Part shown: positions 13,646 through 22,296 of the stretch, one piece after another
Position numbering within the stretch: position 1 is the stretch's first letter
How the letters are laid out: every line of letters begins with the position of its first letter
The notes under the pieces: generated by a model
Told to the model about the DNA's origin: nothing
The model's database searches: none
The model's input: the letters and a program-made list of their open reading frames with translations, nothing else
Assembly: GCF_020193575.1 (NCBI RefSeq)
Contig: NZ_JADYVD010000006.1
Coordinates: 109,709 to 173,708 of the forward strand
Direction of reading: 5' to 3'
DNA length: 64,000 nt
DNA from: Ensifer sp. IC4062
GTDB taxonomy: Bacteria; Pseudomonadota; Alphaproteobacteria; Rhizobiales; Rhizobiaceae
Made by a program: the position numbers and the translations under genes

Positions 13646-14407
13646 TATCCCCAACGCCTGCGCGTGGATCTCGCGACTGCCGGCGGCGATGATCTCCCCG
13701 CCCATTTCCGCCGCCTCGCCCTGCCAATTGGTGACAATGCCGCCAGCCTGTTCGATCAACGGAATGAGACCGCCGACGTCGTAGGGCTTCAATCCGCACT
13801 CGATCACGAGATCGACGTGGCCGGATGCAAGCAGCGCGAAGGCATAGCAGTCGCAGCCGTAGCGGAAGAGCCGCACTTTCGACTGCAGCTCCTCATAGCG
13901 CTCCTTGAGATCGCCGCTATAGAGATGCGGCGAGGTGGTGAACAGCACCGCATCCGAAAGTGCGTCGCAGGCGCGCGTCGAAAGCACTTTCTCGCCACCG
14001 GGGCCGCGATAGGTCGCCTTCTCGCCGTCGGCAAAATAGCGTTCGCCGGTAAAAGGCTGGTCCATCAGGCCCATCACGGCCTTGCCGTTGCGGTAGAGGC
14101 CGATCAGCGTCCCCCAGACGGGAAGTCCGGATATGAAGGCACGCGTCCCGTCGATCGGGTCGATGACCCAAACATGTTCGCGGTCGAGACCGATATTGCC
14201 GTGTTCCTCGCCCAAAATACCGTGCTGCGGAAACGTATCTTCAATCAGCGCCCGGATCGCCGCTTCGGCCGACCTGTCCGCCTCCGTAACGGGGTCGAAA
14301 CCGCCTTCCAGTTTGTTGACGACGCTGGCGCCGGTCCGGAAAAGCGGGATTGTCTCCGCTTTGGCAGCATCGGCGAGGCGGTCGAAAAACGTGCGGTCCG
14401 GCAACAT
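13613..14407 (-). CDS. hisN: Histidinol-phosphatase, inositol monophosphatase family
   Basis: 264 residues. Mg-dependent phosphatase with the IMPase motifs GEEHG (about 67-71), WVIDPIDGTRAFISG (about 79-93) and PYDVGGLIPLIEQAGG near the C-terminus, which place the metal and substrate ligands. Rhizobial members of this subgroup are HisN, which removes phosphate from L-histidinol phosphate in the last but one step-pair of histidine synthesis. The C-terminal LQRRASDGTR is encoded by a palindromic repeat and is unlikely to matter for catalysis. It is the gene upstream (divergent) of the sRNA mmgR. Assignment as hisN rather than a general inositol phosphatase follows rhizobial precedent. Confidence 0.85.
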   Translation of the reverse strand: MLPDRTFFDRLADAAKAETIPLFRTGASVVNKLEGGFDPVTEADRSAEAAIRALIEDTFPQHGILGEEHGNIGLDREHVWVIDPIDGTRAFISGLPVWGTLIGLYRNGKAVMGLMDQPFTGERYFADGEKATYRGPGGEKVLSTRACDALSDAVLFTTSPHLYSGDLKERYEELQSKVRLFRYGCDCYAFALLASGHVDLVIECGLKPYDVGGLIPLIEQAGGIVTNWQGEAAEMGGEIIAAGSREIHAQALGILQRRASDGTR

Positions 14408-14584
14408 GGTGCTCTCTCGAAGAAAGGAAGGAGGCAGGCGATCTGATTAGACGAATTTGATCGAAAGGCAAGGATGCCGGACGAGCAAATTGAAGGCGGG
14501 GCGCGGGCCCGATTCGCCGCACGCATCGCCCTTCGATTTGGGAGGATTTTCCGTTGCGCGTGCGAAAGTTTTCGCCCTCACAAC

Positions 14585-14612
14585 TTGACATTTGTGCAGC
14601 GCAGCATTAAAG
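14585..14612 (+). promoter_or_regulatory. Promoter of the sRNA mmgR
   Basis: TTGACA (14585-14590), a 16-base spacer, then TTAAAG (14607-14612). The predicted start, about 10 bases downstream, fits a 77-base RNA ending at the U-run at 14698. Confidence 0.6.
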
Positions 14613-14621
14613 TTTTTGGGT

Positions 14622-14698
14622 AGTCATTCGTGGCTGCAAATACCCACCTTGGGTGTTTCCTCCCTAGACTTGACCGCGCCGCTGGCGCGGTTCTTTTT
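14622..14698 (+). ncRNA. mmgR: Small RNA MmgR (alpha-r8 family)
   Basis: A transcript of about 77 bases fits between the promoter at 14585 and the terminator at 14673-14698. It has a short hairpin around ACCCACCTTGGGT (14642-14654), a single-stranded pyrimidine stretch TTTCCTCCCT that could pair with Shine-Dalgarno sites, and a terminator. Its place between hisN and the N-formylglutamate amidohydrolase gene is where I recall S. meliloti MmgR, a 77-base RNA that affects polyhydroxybutyrate storage and responds to nitrogen source. Ends are predicted, not measured. Confidence 0.75.
14673..14698 (+). terminator. Terminator of mmgR
   Basis: Perfect 8-bp stem ACCGCGCC / GGCGCGGT with loop GCT, followed by TTCTTTTT. 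Confidence 0.85.
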
Positions 14699-14715
14699 GA
14701 GGGGTCGGCCGCGCG

Positions 14716-15597
14716 CTATTCCGCCGCGAGGGGCAGATAGGCCCCATACTCTTCGACATGTTGTGCAAGTGCGGCGATAAACGTCGTGAGATCGGCCGTC
14801 AGGGCAGCAAATCCCGGCTTTTTGACGAGGGTCATTTCGTCGACATAAAGGCTGCGGTTGATCTCGATCTGGAGCGCGTGCAGTCCACGTGTCGGCCGGC
14901 CATAATGCTCGGTGATGAAGCCGCCGGCATAGGGTTTGTTGCGAGCGACGACGTATCCGAGCTGTTCGAGCAGGCTGACGGCGGTGCGCGACAACTCGCC
15001 CGCCGCGCTGGTCCCATACCGATCGCCGACAATGAAGTCCGGCCGCTGGCCGCTGCCCGGAAGGTGAACGTTGCCGGGCATCGAATGACAATCAATGAGC
15101 ACCGACATCCCGAACTGGACATGGGTACGGGCGATCAGCTTCCTGAGCGTCGCGTGATAAGGCTTATAGATCGTCTCGATACGTGTCAGCGCTTCCTCGA
15201 CCGGAAACCGGCCACGATAGATCTCCATATTCTCGGCGACCAGGCGCGGCACGGTCCCAAGTCCGCCGGCGACCCGCATCGAGCTTATGTTGGCATGTGG
15301 CGGCAACTGCCCTTCGAACATGCGCGGGTCGAGTTCGTAGGGTTCGCGGTTGACATCGAGAAAGGCGCGCGGGAAATGGGCGCGAAGCAGCGGCGCACCC
15401 AGAAAGGTCGCGTTCTGAAATAGTTCATCGACGAAGTGATCTTCCGAACGGCGGATCGAATGCGCATCGAGTCGCGACTGTTCAAGAAAGGACTGCGGAT
15501 AGGACCGGCCACTATGCGGGGAATTGAACACAAAGGGGATCCGCTGACTTGCGGGTTCCAGTACCTCGAAAAACTCCCGCTCGACTGCTTCCCCCAT
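14716..15597 (-). CDS. N-formylglutamate amidohydrolase family protein
   Basis: 293 residues from the ATG at 15597, which has AAGGG about 6 bases upstream; a start 6 codons further up lacks a ribosome site. Zinc hydrolase of the FGase family (HutG-like), which releases formate from N-formyl-L-glutamate at the end of one histidine-degradation route. Motifs are NSPHSGR (about 24-30), the acidic SEDHFVDELF, the metal-ligand region IDCHSMPG and LQIEINRSLYVDE. No hut genes are nearby, so the true substrate may be a related N-acyl amino acid. It sits between mmgR and cpdR. Confidence 0.88.
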   Translation of the reverse strand: MGEAVEREFFEVLEPASQRIPFVFNSPHSGRSYPQSFLEQSRLDAHSIRRSEDHFVDELFQNATFLGAPLLRAHFPRAFLDVNREPYELDPRMFEGQLPPHANISSMRVAGGLGTVPRLVAENMEIYRGRFPVEEALTRIETIYKPYHATLRKLIARTHVQFGMSVLIDCHSMPGNVHLPGSGQRPDFIVGDRYGTSAAGELSRTAVSLLEQLGYVVARNKPYAGGFITEHYGRPTRGLHALQIEINRSLYVDEMTLVKKPGFAALTADLTTFIAALAQHVEEYGAYLPLAAE

Positions 15598-15789
15598 CGC
15601 AACCCTTTTTACCATGTCCGGATCTTGCTGTTCGGATCATGTTGCCAGTTGGTCGCCTCTGTGTCCATAGTGACATCTCGCTGGCACCAGGGCATGGATC
15701 CGCCCTGTTCACCAGATATTTACCATGTTGCGGTTTGCTAAGCTGCCGCACTCCACAAGCATTGAAAAGAAGTAGCCACGGCCGAATTC

Positions 15790-16152
15790 ATGACTGCGAA
15801 AATCCTCCTTGCCGAAGACGATAACGATATGCGCCGCTTCCTCGTGAAGGCGCTGGAAAAGGCTGGCTATAAGGTCCTGTCCTACGACAATGGCGCCAGC
15901 GCCTACGACCGGCTTCGCGAAGAGCCCTTCTCGCTTCTCTTGACCGACATCGTCATGCCGGAAATGGATGGCATCGAGCTCGCCCGCCGCGCGACCGAAC
16001 TCGACCCGGACCTCAAGGTAATGTTCATCACCGGCTTTGCCGCGGTGGCGCTGAACCCCGATTCGAAGGCGCCGAAGGATGCCAAGGTCCTTTCCAAGCC
16101 CTTCCACCTGCGCGATCTCGTCAACGAGGTCAACAAGATGCTGGCGGCCTGA
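15790..16152 (+). CDS. cpdR: Single-domain response regulator CpdR
   Basis: 120 residues, a receiver domain only. Acid pocket residues are in AEDDND (about 8-13), the phospho-acceptor is Asp53 of LLTDIVMPEMDG, then FITGFAA and the switch Lys in SKPFH. In S. meliloti the orthologue CpdR1 takes part in the CckA-ChpT phosphorelay; in its unphosphorylated form it places the ClpX protease at the pole and controls proteolysis of cell-cycle proteins. It ends in LAA, like the C-terminal Ala-Ala of Caulobacter CpdR that makes it a ClpXP substrate. It is monocistronic and ends at a perfect hairpin. Identification rests on sequence and on the gene order recalled from S. meliloti. Confidence 0.92.
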   Translation: MTAKILLAEDDNDMRRFLVKALEKAGYKVLSYDNGASAYDRLREEPFSLLLTDIVMPEMDGIELARRATELDPDLKVMFITGFAAVALNPDSKAPKDAKVLSKPFHLRDLVNEVNKMLAA

Positions 16153-16224
16153 CAGGACATCACCACCTGCTGACCCCGCAGACTCGCCAGCCCGCCAACT
16201 CTTGCGCAAATGCGCACTGCTTTG

Positions 16225-16260
16225 AGGCTGTGGCCGATCCGTGCTGATCGGCCACAGCCT
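16225..16260. terminator. Strong hairpin after cpdR
   Basis: Positions 16225-16239 and 16246-16260 form a perfect 15-bp stem (AGGCTGTGGCCGATC) with a 6-base loop, followed by a moderately T-rich tail. Confidence 0.75.
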
Positions 16261-16383
16261 TCGTCATTTCAATAACTTGTCGGAAGAGCCCGCGCACCCA
16301 AGGCATCGCGCGAGGGTGTTTCGCTGAGAAATGTCGCCCGCGAACACCACCAAATTTCTGTCAAAAAACCTTCGAAAAGCCTA

Positions 16384-16413
16384 TTGACGCGGACGAGGGT
16401 TTTGTGGTCTATG
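16384..16413 (+). promoter_or_regulatory. Promoter of tRNA-Val
   Basis: TTGACG (16384-16389), an 18-base spacer and TCTATG (16408-16413), 13 bases before the mature tRNA 5' end. It resembles the CTTGAC...CTATAT rhizobial housekeeping pattern. Confidence 0.6.
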
Positions 16414-16426
16414 CGCCGCATCGGAT

Positions 16427-16501
<75 letters not shown>

Positions 16502-16519
16502 TCCAAGTTTCTGATTTTG

Positions 16520-16550
16520 AAGGCCTTTCGAGAAATCGAGAGGCCTTTTT
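16520..16550 (+). terminator. Terminator after tRNA-Val
   Basis: AAGGCCTTTCGA (16520-16531) pairs with TCGAGAGGCCTT (16536-16547), one G-T pair, loop GAAA, then a T-run to 16550. Confidence 0.85.
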
Positions 16551-17066
16551 GCATAGCCCCTTCAGCTTCAGTGGACCTGACCCCTCCGCAAGTGCCGGCT
16601 TGATTTTCGACTTGAATCAAAATCCAGTCAGCGCCTGCGTTGGGGGCGTGACGTGCCCCCGGCCCGTTGGCAGCGGCATGGTGCAACGGCGGGCTAGCCC
16701 CGGCTTTTGTTACCGTGAAGGCACGAAGATTTCGACGACGCAGATATTTGCCGACATATTGGGCATTTGCGATTTTGCTTTATTTTTGAGCAAGCGTGAA
16801 TTATATGAGAGTTATGCGATGCGACCCCTCCCAAGCGCATCGCCGGGTATCGCGTCCCGAATTCGCCTGTCGCTGATGCATCGGCGCCAGGCTTTTCTTC
16901 TTGACCATCCACGCGCGATCCGCAAAGAGCCGCAGACGAGCGGATCGCCCATTTTGCTCGCCTCCACACGGCCATTCCCTCCGCCAGCCTTGGCGTCGAA
17001 ACAATCGGTCCGCTCTTTCCAAATCACAGATCGGTCCCGGCGCCGCAACTTGCGGCCCGGTAGATC
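16551..17066. other. Gene-free, partly AT-rich stretch between tRNA-Val and the LacI-type gene
   Basis: 516 bases. No open frame here shows coding character or a family I recognise. The part at 16,730-16,820 is AT-rich compared with the surroundings. I looked for a second copy of the tRNA 3' end as an attachment site and for transposase remnants, and found neither by eye. Confidence 0.4.
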
Positions 17067-17102
17067 CCAAAACGTTTTGGCTTGACTCCCAAAACGTTTT
17101 GG
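17067..17102 (+). promoter_or_regulatory. Twin LacI-family operators flanking a -35 box
   Basis: Two perfect copies of the 14-bp palindrome CCAAAACGTTTTGG lie at 17067-17080 and 17089-17102 (the second extends to a 16-bp palindrome), centres 22 bp apart, two helix turns. The central CG and symmetric arms are typical of LacI/GalR operators. TTGACT (17082-17087) between them is a likely -35 box, so bound repressor would block the promoter of the lacI-type gene and the genes behind it. Confidence 0.85.
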
Positions 17103-17131
17103 GGAATTCTTTCACGTAGGGAGTGAGAGCA

Positions 17132-18142
17132 TTGGCGAATCTGAAACAGCTCGCCCAATCGCTTGGGCTGTCGATCACGACGGTTTCCCGTGCGCTCGAC
17201 GGCTATTCGGACGTCTCCGCCGCCACCCGCGAGCGGGTGCGCGAGGCCGCGGAAAAGGCAGGCTACAGGCCGAATGCGTCCGCCCGCAGGCTCCGCAGGC
17301 AGCGCGCCGAACTGGTCGCCGTCACGCTGCCGAGCGACCCCGGCCATATTGGCCCGCCGCACTTTCTCGACATGCTTTCCGGCTGCGCCGAACATCTGGC
17401 GAGCGCAGGTCTGAACCTCGTCATCGCACCCGTTCCGCGCGGCGAGAGCGAAGTGGAAATCTGCCGCCGCTTTGTCGATGGCCGGCGTGTCGACGCCATG
17501 CTCCTGGTGCGCACCAAGCGGCGTGATGAGCGCGTCGAATTCCTGCAGTCGCGCGGTATTCCTTTCGTCACCAATGGCCGTACCGAAAGCCTCGAACCGC
17601 ATCCCTATATCGACGGCGACGGATTTGCAGGCTTCCTCGCCGCGACCCAACGCTTCCAGGCGACCGGCCACCGCCGCATCGCCCATATCGCCGGTCCGCA
17701 GGAATATTACTTCGCACATGTGCGCCGCATGGGCTGGCAGGCGGCTATGGACGATGCGGGCCTCGAAGCTGACCTTTGCGCCGAGGGCGCGCCAACCGAA
17801 CAGGGCGGGTATCTCGCGGCCCTTGAGCTGCTGCGCCGTCCTTCGAGGCCAACCGCGCTCGTCTGCGCCACCGACGAAATGGCGATCGGAGCGCTCAGGG
17901 CATTGCGCGAGATCGACGGCGGCGATCACATCAGCATCGTTGGCCACGACGACCTGCCAATCGGCGCCTATACGAGCCCACCGCTTTCGACCATGCGTAT
18001 GACCGGCGAGAACCTCGGCGCGAGCTTTGCCTCCCTGCTGCTTCGCGCCATCGCCGGCGAACCGGCGGCTGAACTCCAGGAGCTTCACGCGATCGAATTC
18101 GTCGACCGCGACAGTCACCGCCGCCCGCGCGTGTCGACATAA
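17132..18142 (+). CDS. LacI-family transcriptional regulator of the adjacent solute operon
   Basis: 336 residues if started at the TTG at 17132. That start has AGGGAG 8 bases upstream and gives the family-typical MANLKQLAQSLGLS; the in-frame GTG at 17123 lies too close to the same ribosome site. The N-terminal helix-turn-helix (about 3-25) includes the reading helix ITTVSRALDGYSDVS, then a hinge with GYRPNASARRLR. The rest is a periplasmic-binding-protein-like ligand domain with FVTNGRTE, GHRRIAHIAGP and CATDEMAIGALRAL. It probably senses the solute taken up by the ABC system 27 bases downstream and represses its own transcription through the twin operators. The inducer is unknown. Confidence 0.92.
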   Translation: MANLKQLAQSLGLSITTVSRALDGYSDVSAATRERVREAAEKAGYRPNASARRLRRQRAELVAVTLPSDPGHIGPPHFLDMLSGCAEHLASAGLNLVIAPVPRGESEVEICRRFVDGRRVDAMLLVRTKRRDERVEFLQSRGIPFVTNGRTESLEPHPYIDGDGFAGFLAATQRFQATGHRRIAHIAGPQEYYFAHVRRMGWQAAMDDAGLEADLCAEGAPTEQGGYLAALELLRRPSRPTALVCATDEMAIGALRALREIDGGDHISIVGHDDLPIGAYTSPPLSTMRMTGENLGASFASLLLRAIAGEPAAELQELHAIEFVDRDSHRRPRVST

Positions 18143-18169
18143 CCGCATTCGATAGCGAAGGAGGAGAAG

Positions 18170-19444
18170 ATGAAACGCCTGATGTCATTCGGAATTGTGG
18201 CCTCCACTGTGCTGGCTTTTGCCTCGCCGGTGCTCGCCCAGACGGTTTTTGTGTCCACGCAGCTTCGTCCGATCGAAGAGGCAACCGTAGTTCGCGAGGA
18301 ACTGCTGCAGGATGTCGGCGAAGTCGACTACGTCGTCGAAGAGCCGCCGCAGTTCGCGGTGCGCATGGAGGCGGAACGACAGGCCGGCACCCGCACGGTC
18401 AGCCTCGTCGGTGCACTGCATGGTGAGCTTTCGCCGCTCGCCGACAGGGATTCCCTCGAGCCGCTCGACGATCTTGCCAAAACGCTCGCGGCCGGCGGCA
18501 TGCCGCAATCGCTGCTCGATCTCGGCAAGCTCGGCAAATCGACCCAGCAATACATCCCCTGGATGCAGGCGACCTATGTCATGGCCGCCAAGAAGGAAGC
18601 CCTGCAATACCTGCCTTCCGGGGCCGACGTGAATGCCCTTACCTATGAGCAACTCATCGAGTGGGGCAAGAAGATGCAGGAAGCGACAGGCCAGCCGCAG
18701 ATCGGCTTCCCGGCCGGTCCGAAAGGCCTGATGGCGCGTTACTTCCAGGGCTATTTCTACCCGTCCTTCACGGGCGGCGTGGTGCGCACCTTCCAGAGCG
18801 CCGACGCGGCTGCGGGCTGGGAGCAGCTCAAGGCGCTCTGGGCCTATGTGAATCCGAACTCGACCAACTACGATTTCATGCAGGAACCGCTGGCCGCCGG
18901 CGAGGTCATGGTCGCCTGGGATCACGTCGCGCGCCTGAAGAATGCCATCTCCGCATCTCCGAACGATTACGTCGTCTTCCCCGCGCCGGCCGGTCCGAAG
19001 GGCCGCGGCTATATGCCGGTCATCGCCGGTCTCGCTATCCCGAAGGGCGCGCCGGACAAGGATGGCGCTACCAAGATCATCGAGCATCTTACGACTCCGG
19101 ACGTCCAGCTCCTCACCGCATCGCGGGTCGGCTTCTTCCCGACGCTCAACGTAAAGCTGCCCGAAGACCTGGATCCGGGTGTCGCGCTGCTCGCCGGCGC
19201 GGTCACGGCTACGCAGACTTCCAAGGACGCGCTGATTTCGCTTCTGCCGGTCGGCCTCGGCGACAAGGGCGGCGAGTTCAATAAGGTCTATATGGACAGC
19301 TTCCAGCGCATCGTGCTGCAGAACGAGCCGATCGCCGACGTGCTCAAGGCGCAGGGGCAGACCCTCGCCCAACTGATGACCGACACCAAGGCGCCCTGTT
19401 GGGCACCGGACGCCAAGAGCGATGGCCCCTGCCCGGTCGAATAG
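18170..19444 (+). CDS. ABC transporter solute-binding protein, family 1
   Basis: 424 residues with a signal peptide ending at PVLA-QT (about residue 23), so periplasmic. Carbohydrate-type extracellular solute-binding protein (MalE/UgpB superfamily): conserved stretches are YIPWMQATYVMAAKKEAL, TYEQLIEWGKKMQEATG and a late FFPTLN. A ribosome site AGGAGGAG stands 5 bases upstream. It is the second gene of the operon, followed by a stem-loop before the permeases, a usual arrangement for making more binding protein than membrane parts. Ligand is not given by the sequence; the linked GH63-type hydrolase points to a glycosylated small molecule. Confidence 0.9.
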   Translation: MKRLMSFGIVASTVLAFASPVLAQTVFVSTQLRPIEEATVVREELLQDVGEVDYVVEEPPQFAVRMEAERQAGTRTVSLVGALHGELSPLADRDSLEPLDDLAKTLAAGGMPQSLLDLGKLGKSTQQYIPWMQATYVMAAKKEALQYLPSGADVNALTYEQLIEWGKKMQEATGQPQIGFPAGPKGLMARYFQGYFYPSFTGGVVRTFQSADAAAGWEQLKALWAYVNPNSTNYDFMQEPLAAGEVMVAWDHVARLKNAISASPNDYVVFPAPAGPKGRGYMPVIAGLAIPKGAPDKDGATKIIEHLTTPDVQLLTASRVGFFPTLNVKLPEDLDPGVALLAGAVTATQTSKDALISLLPVGLGDKGGEFNKVYMDSFQRIVLQNEPIADVLKAQGQTLAQLMTDTKAPCWAPDAKSDGPCPVE

Positions 19445-19452
19445 GTCCTCCC

Positions 19453-19485
19453 GAGGATGCCCGGGCCGATTGTCCGGGCATCCTC
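19453..19485 (+). promoter_or_regulatory. Intercistronic stem-loop between binding-protein and permease genes
   Basis: GAGGATGCCCGG (19453-19464) and its perfect complement (19474-19485) with a 9-base loop. No T-run follows. It probably protects the upstream message end or causes partial termination, raising the binding-protein to permease ratio. Confidence 0.7.
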
Positions 19486-19511
19486 ATTGAAATCTTTCGA
19501 GGCGGGAGCCG

Positions 19512-20363
19512 ATGACCAACAACCGATCCTGGATCCCCTATCTGCTGATACTGCCATCTGTCGCATTCCTGGCGCTGCTCTTTCTCGTACCGCTGCTGCA
19601 GACGATGTGGCTGGCATTCTCGGACAATGGCTTGCCGTCGCCGGCGAATGCCCAGCGCATGATGGCCGATATCAACTTCTCCCGCTCGATCAGGAATACC
19701 TTCCTGCTGACCCTCGCGGTCGTCCCGGTTCAGCTCGCCATTGCGCTTGTCATGGGCACGATGGTCGCCAAGGTCGGACGCGGCCGCGAGACCATTCTCT
19801 GGGTCTGGACGATCCCGCTCGGCATCTCGGATCTCGCCGCCGGTCTCGTATGGCTGTCGATCCTGCAGAACAGCGGCTATTTCAACTCGCTGCTGCTCGG
19901 GCTCGGCATCCTGGAACGGCAGGCGAGTTGGCTCTCTTACCAGACGCCCGTGGCGCTCTTCTTTGCGATCGCGGTTGCAGAGATCTGGCGCGGCACGGCA
20001 ATCGTCATGGTCATCATCGTGGCCGGCCTCAACCAAGTGCCGAGGGAGTTCAAGGAGGCTGCCGAAATCTTCGGAGCCGGACCGTGGACGCGCTTCTGGC
20101 GCATCACACTGCCACTCATCCGGCCGGCGCTGCAATCGGCGCTCATCCTGCGCACGGTGCTCGCCTTCGAGGTCTTCGCGGTCGTCTATGCGCTCGGCGG
20201 GCGCAATTTCCCCGTCCTCGTCGGCGAGGCCTACAACTGGCAGAACCAGAACCAGAACTACGGTGTCGCGGCGGCCTATGCCGTGCTGATCATGATCATC
20301 TCGCTCGCTGCCACGCTGATCTATCTGAAAGTCATCAAGGTCGATCCGGAGCGCCTGCCATGA
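19512..20363 (+). CDS. ABC transporter permease, MalF-like
   Basis: 283 residues, about six membrane segments (first at about 8-30, PYLLILPSVAFLALLFLVPLL). The cytoplasmic EAA loop reads EAAEIFGAGPWTRFWRITLPLIRP, the contact site for the ATPase. A GGCGGGAG ribosome site precedes the start. It has the short periplasmic N-terminal part normal for MalF-type sugar permeases. The stop overlaps the next permease start by 4 bases (ATGA), showing translational coupling. Confidence 0.93.
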   Translation: MTNNRSWIPYLLILPSVAFLALLFLVPLLQTMWLAFSDNGLPSPANAQRMMADINFSRSIRNTFLLTLAVVPVQLAIALVMGTMVAKVGRGRETILWVWTIPLGISDLAAGLVWLSILQNSGYFNSLLLGLGILERQASWLSYQTPVALFFAIAVAEIWRGTAIVMVIIVAGLNQVPREFKEAAEIFGAGPWTRFWRITLPLIRPALQSALILRTVLAFEVFAVVYALGGRNFPVLVGEAYNWQNQNQNYGVAAAYAVLIMIISLAATLIYLKVIKVDPERLP

Positions 20364-21205
20364 GTGCGCAAACCACGAGCAAAGCGAGCCCCGCAAGCTT
20401 CGTATCCTCCAGCCGCTGGCTCCTTTGGAGCGGTATCGCAGCCCTCTGCGCCTGGGTCTTGGTGCCGATTTACCTTGTGGCCCTCGGTGCGCTCGGCGGC
20501 CGTCAAGGGGTTTATCAATGGCCGAAGACCGGTCTGCCGACCGGCATCTCGCTCGACCCCTTCATCCTCTTCCTGAAGACCGAGGGCGTGCTGCAGTCCT
20601 TCCTGAATTCGCTGGGGGCGGCCGGGATCACCGTGGCGCTTTCGATCCTACTCGGCGCACCGGCCGGCTACGCGCTCGCCCGCTACAATTTCCATGGCAA
20701 GGACAGCTACCGCCTGCTGGTACTGCTCACCCGCGCGTTCCCGCTGGCGATTCTGGCGCTTCCCCTCACCGTTTCCTTCATCAGGCTCGGCCTCTACGAC
20801 ACGATCATCGGCGTCGGTCTCATCCACACGGTGCTCGCCCTGCCGTTTGCCGCACTCGTGACGCAGGGAATCTTCATGGGTGTGCCGAGGGAGTTGGAGG
20901 AGGCCGCCTGGGTGTTCGGCTGCACACGCGTCCAGGCTTTCTTCAAGATCGTTGCGCCGCTCGCACTGCCCGGCATCGTCGCAACGGCAGTCTTCGCCTT
21001 CGTCATTTCCTGGAACGAGGTGTTCGCGGCCTCGGTGCTGACGGTCCGCAACCGCACGCTGACCGCCTATCTGCTGACGGTCCTGTCCGAAAGCCCGATG
21101 CACTACCGCTTCGCCGGCGGCCTGATGCTCATCCTTCCCTCGGTCATCTTCATTTTCGCGGTGAGGCGTTACCTCTTCGCGATCTGGGGCATTTCCTCCA
21201 AGTAA
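20360..21205 (+). CDS. ABC transporter permease, MalG-like
   Basis: 281 residues; the ATG at 20360 overlaps the previous stop. A much longer open frame exists upstream but runs out of frame through the first permease and is not coding. About six membrane segments, with the EAA loop EEAAWVFGCTRVQAFFKIVAPLALPG and the late ISWNEVFAASVL of MalG-type proteins. It pairs with the MalF-like protein to form the channel. Confidence 0.92.
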   Translation: MSAQTTSKASPASFVSSSRWLLWSGIAALCAWVLVPIYLVALGALGGRQGVYQWPKTGLPTGISLDPFILFLKTEGVLQSFLNSLGAAGITVALSILLGAPAGYALARYNFHGKDSYRLLVLLTRAFPLAILALPLTVSFIRLGLYDTIIGVGLIHTVLALPFAALVTQGIFMGVPRELEEAAWVFGCTRVQAFFKIVAPLALPGIVATAVFAFVISWNEVFAASVLTVRNRTLTAYLLTVLSESPMHYRFAGGLMLILPSVIFIFAVRRYLFAIWGISSK

Positions 21206-21218
21206 CGGGACCATATCC

Positions 21219-22280
21219 ATGGCCAACATTGTCATTGACCGCATCCGCAAGAGTTTCGGGACCTTCGAAGCCCTGAAGGAGGTCTCGCTGACAATCAACG
21301 ACGGCGAATTCGTCTCGCTGCTCGGTCCTTCCGGCTGCGGCAAGACCACGCTCCTGCGCATCATTGCCGGATTGGAAACCTCGACGTCCGGCGACGTTCT
21401 GATCGGCGGCAAGTCCGTTATCGGTCTACCTCCCAAGGAGCGCGGCCTGGCGATGGTTTTCCAAAACTACGCCGTCTTTCCGCATATGACGGTGTACGAG
21501 AACGTCGCCTTCGGGCTGCGCATGCAGAAGGCCGATGATGCGCGCGTGAAGACGCAGGTCGAGAAGGCGGCAGGCCTGCTCCACATCGAGCAGTATCTCG
21601 ACCGCTATCCGAACAAGCTCTCGGGCGGTCAGCGCCAGCGCGTCGCGGTTGCCCGCGCGTTGGCGGTCGAGCCAAAGGTTCTGCTGATGGATGAGCCGCT
21701 TTCCAACCTCGATGCACTGTTGCGTCTCGAAATGCGCACCGAGCTCAAGACGGTGCTGCAGTCGGCCGGCACCACGACAATCTACGTCACTCACGACCAG
21801 ACGGAGGCGATGGGGCTCTCCGACCGGATCGCCGTCATGCACAACGGTATGGTCGAACAAGTCGGCACGCCGGTCGACGTCTACAACTACCCGGCGACGC
21901 GCTTCGTCGGCGGGTTCATTGGCAACCCGCCGATGAATTTCATCAAGGTACCGGTTACGAACGGCCAGGTGACCGCCGGCAGCGAACCGCTCAAGGCGCC
22001 GAAGGAAACCGGCGATGAAGTGATCCTCGGCCTGCGCGGCGAGGCCGTCCAACTGGCGCCTCTGCCGCTCGGGCTGGAGATGAAGGTCCGCGTCGCCGAG
22101 CCGATGGGATCGCATTTGTTGCTGACCGGCTCGATCCACGACCAGCCAGTACGCGTCATCCTGCCGTCTTCCGAGACCGTCAGAAGCGGTGACGTCATCG
22201 GCCTCAAGCTCGACCCGAACCGCATCACTTGGCTTTCACCCGAAAGCGGCAAGTCCTTTCCGGCCGCAACGGCCCGATAA
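21219..22280 (+). CDS. ABC transporter ATPase, MalK/UgpC family
   Basis: 353 residues. The nucleotide-binding domain has Walker A GPSGCGKTT (about 35-43), Q-loop VFQNYAVFPHMTV, signature LSGGQRQRVAVARAL, Walker B LLMDEPLSNLD and the switch His in VTHDQTEA. The C-terminal 120 residues form the TOBE/OB regulatory domain of MalK-type proteins. It energises the two permeases above and is separated from them by only 13 bases. Some MalK-type ATPases serve several importers, but its place inside this operon suggests a dedicated one. Confidence 0.94.
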   Translation: MANIVIDRIRKSFGTFEALKEVSLTINDGEFVSLLGPSGCGKTTLLRIIAGLETSTSGDVLIGGKSVIGLPPKERGLAMVFQNYAVFPHMTVYENVAFGLRMQKADDARVKTQVEKAAGLLHIEQYLDRYPNKLSGGQRQRVAVARALAVEPKVLLMDEPLSNLDALLRLEMRTELKTVLQSAGTTTIYVTHDQTEAMGLSDRIAVMHNGMVEQVGTPVDVYNYPATRFVGGFIGNPPMNFIKVPVTNGQVTAGSEPLKAPKETGDEVILGLRGEAVQLAPLPLGLEMKVRVAEPMGSHLLLTGSIHDQPVRVILPSSETVRSGDVIGLKLDPNRITWLSPESGKSFPAATAR

Positions 22281-22296
22281 TTATGGAGTACCCGGC

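Noticed and set aside
19457..20359. Possible 301-residue extension of the second permease
   Set aside because: It is a shadow frame of the first permease; the ATGA junction at 20360 is the true start.
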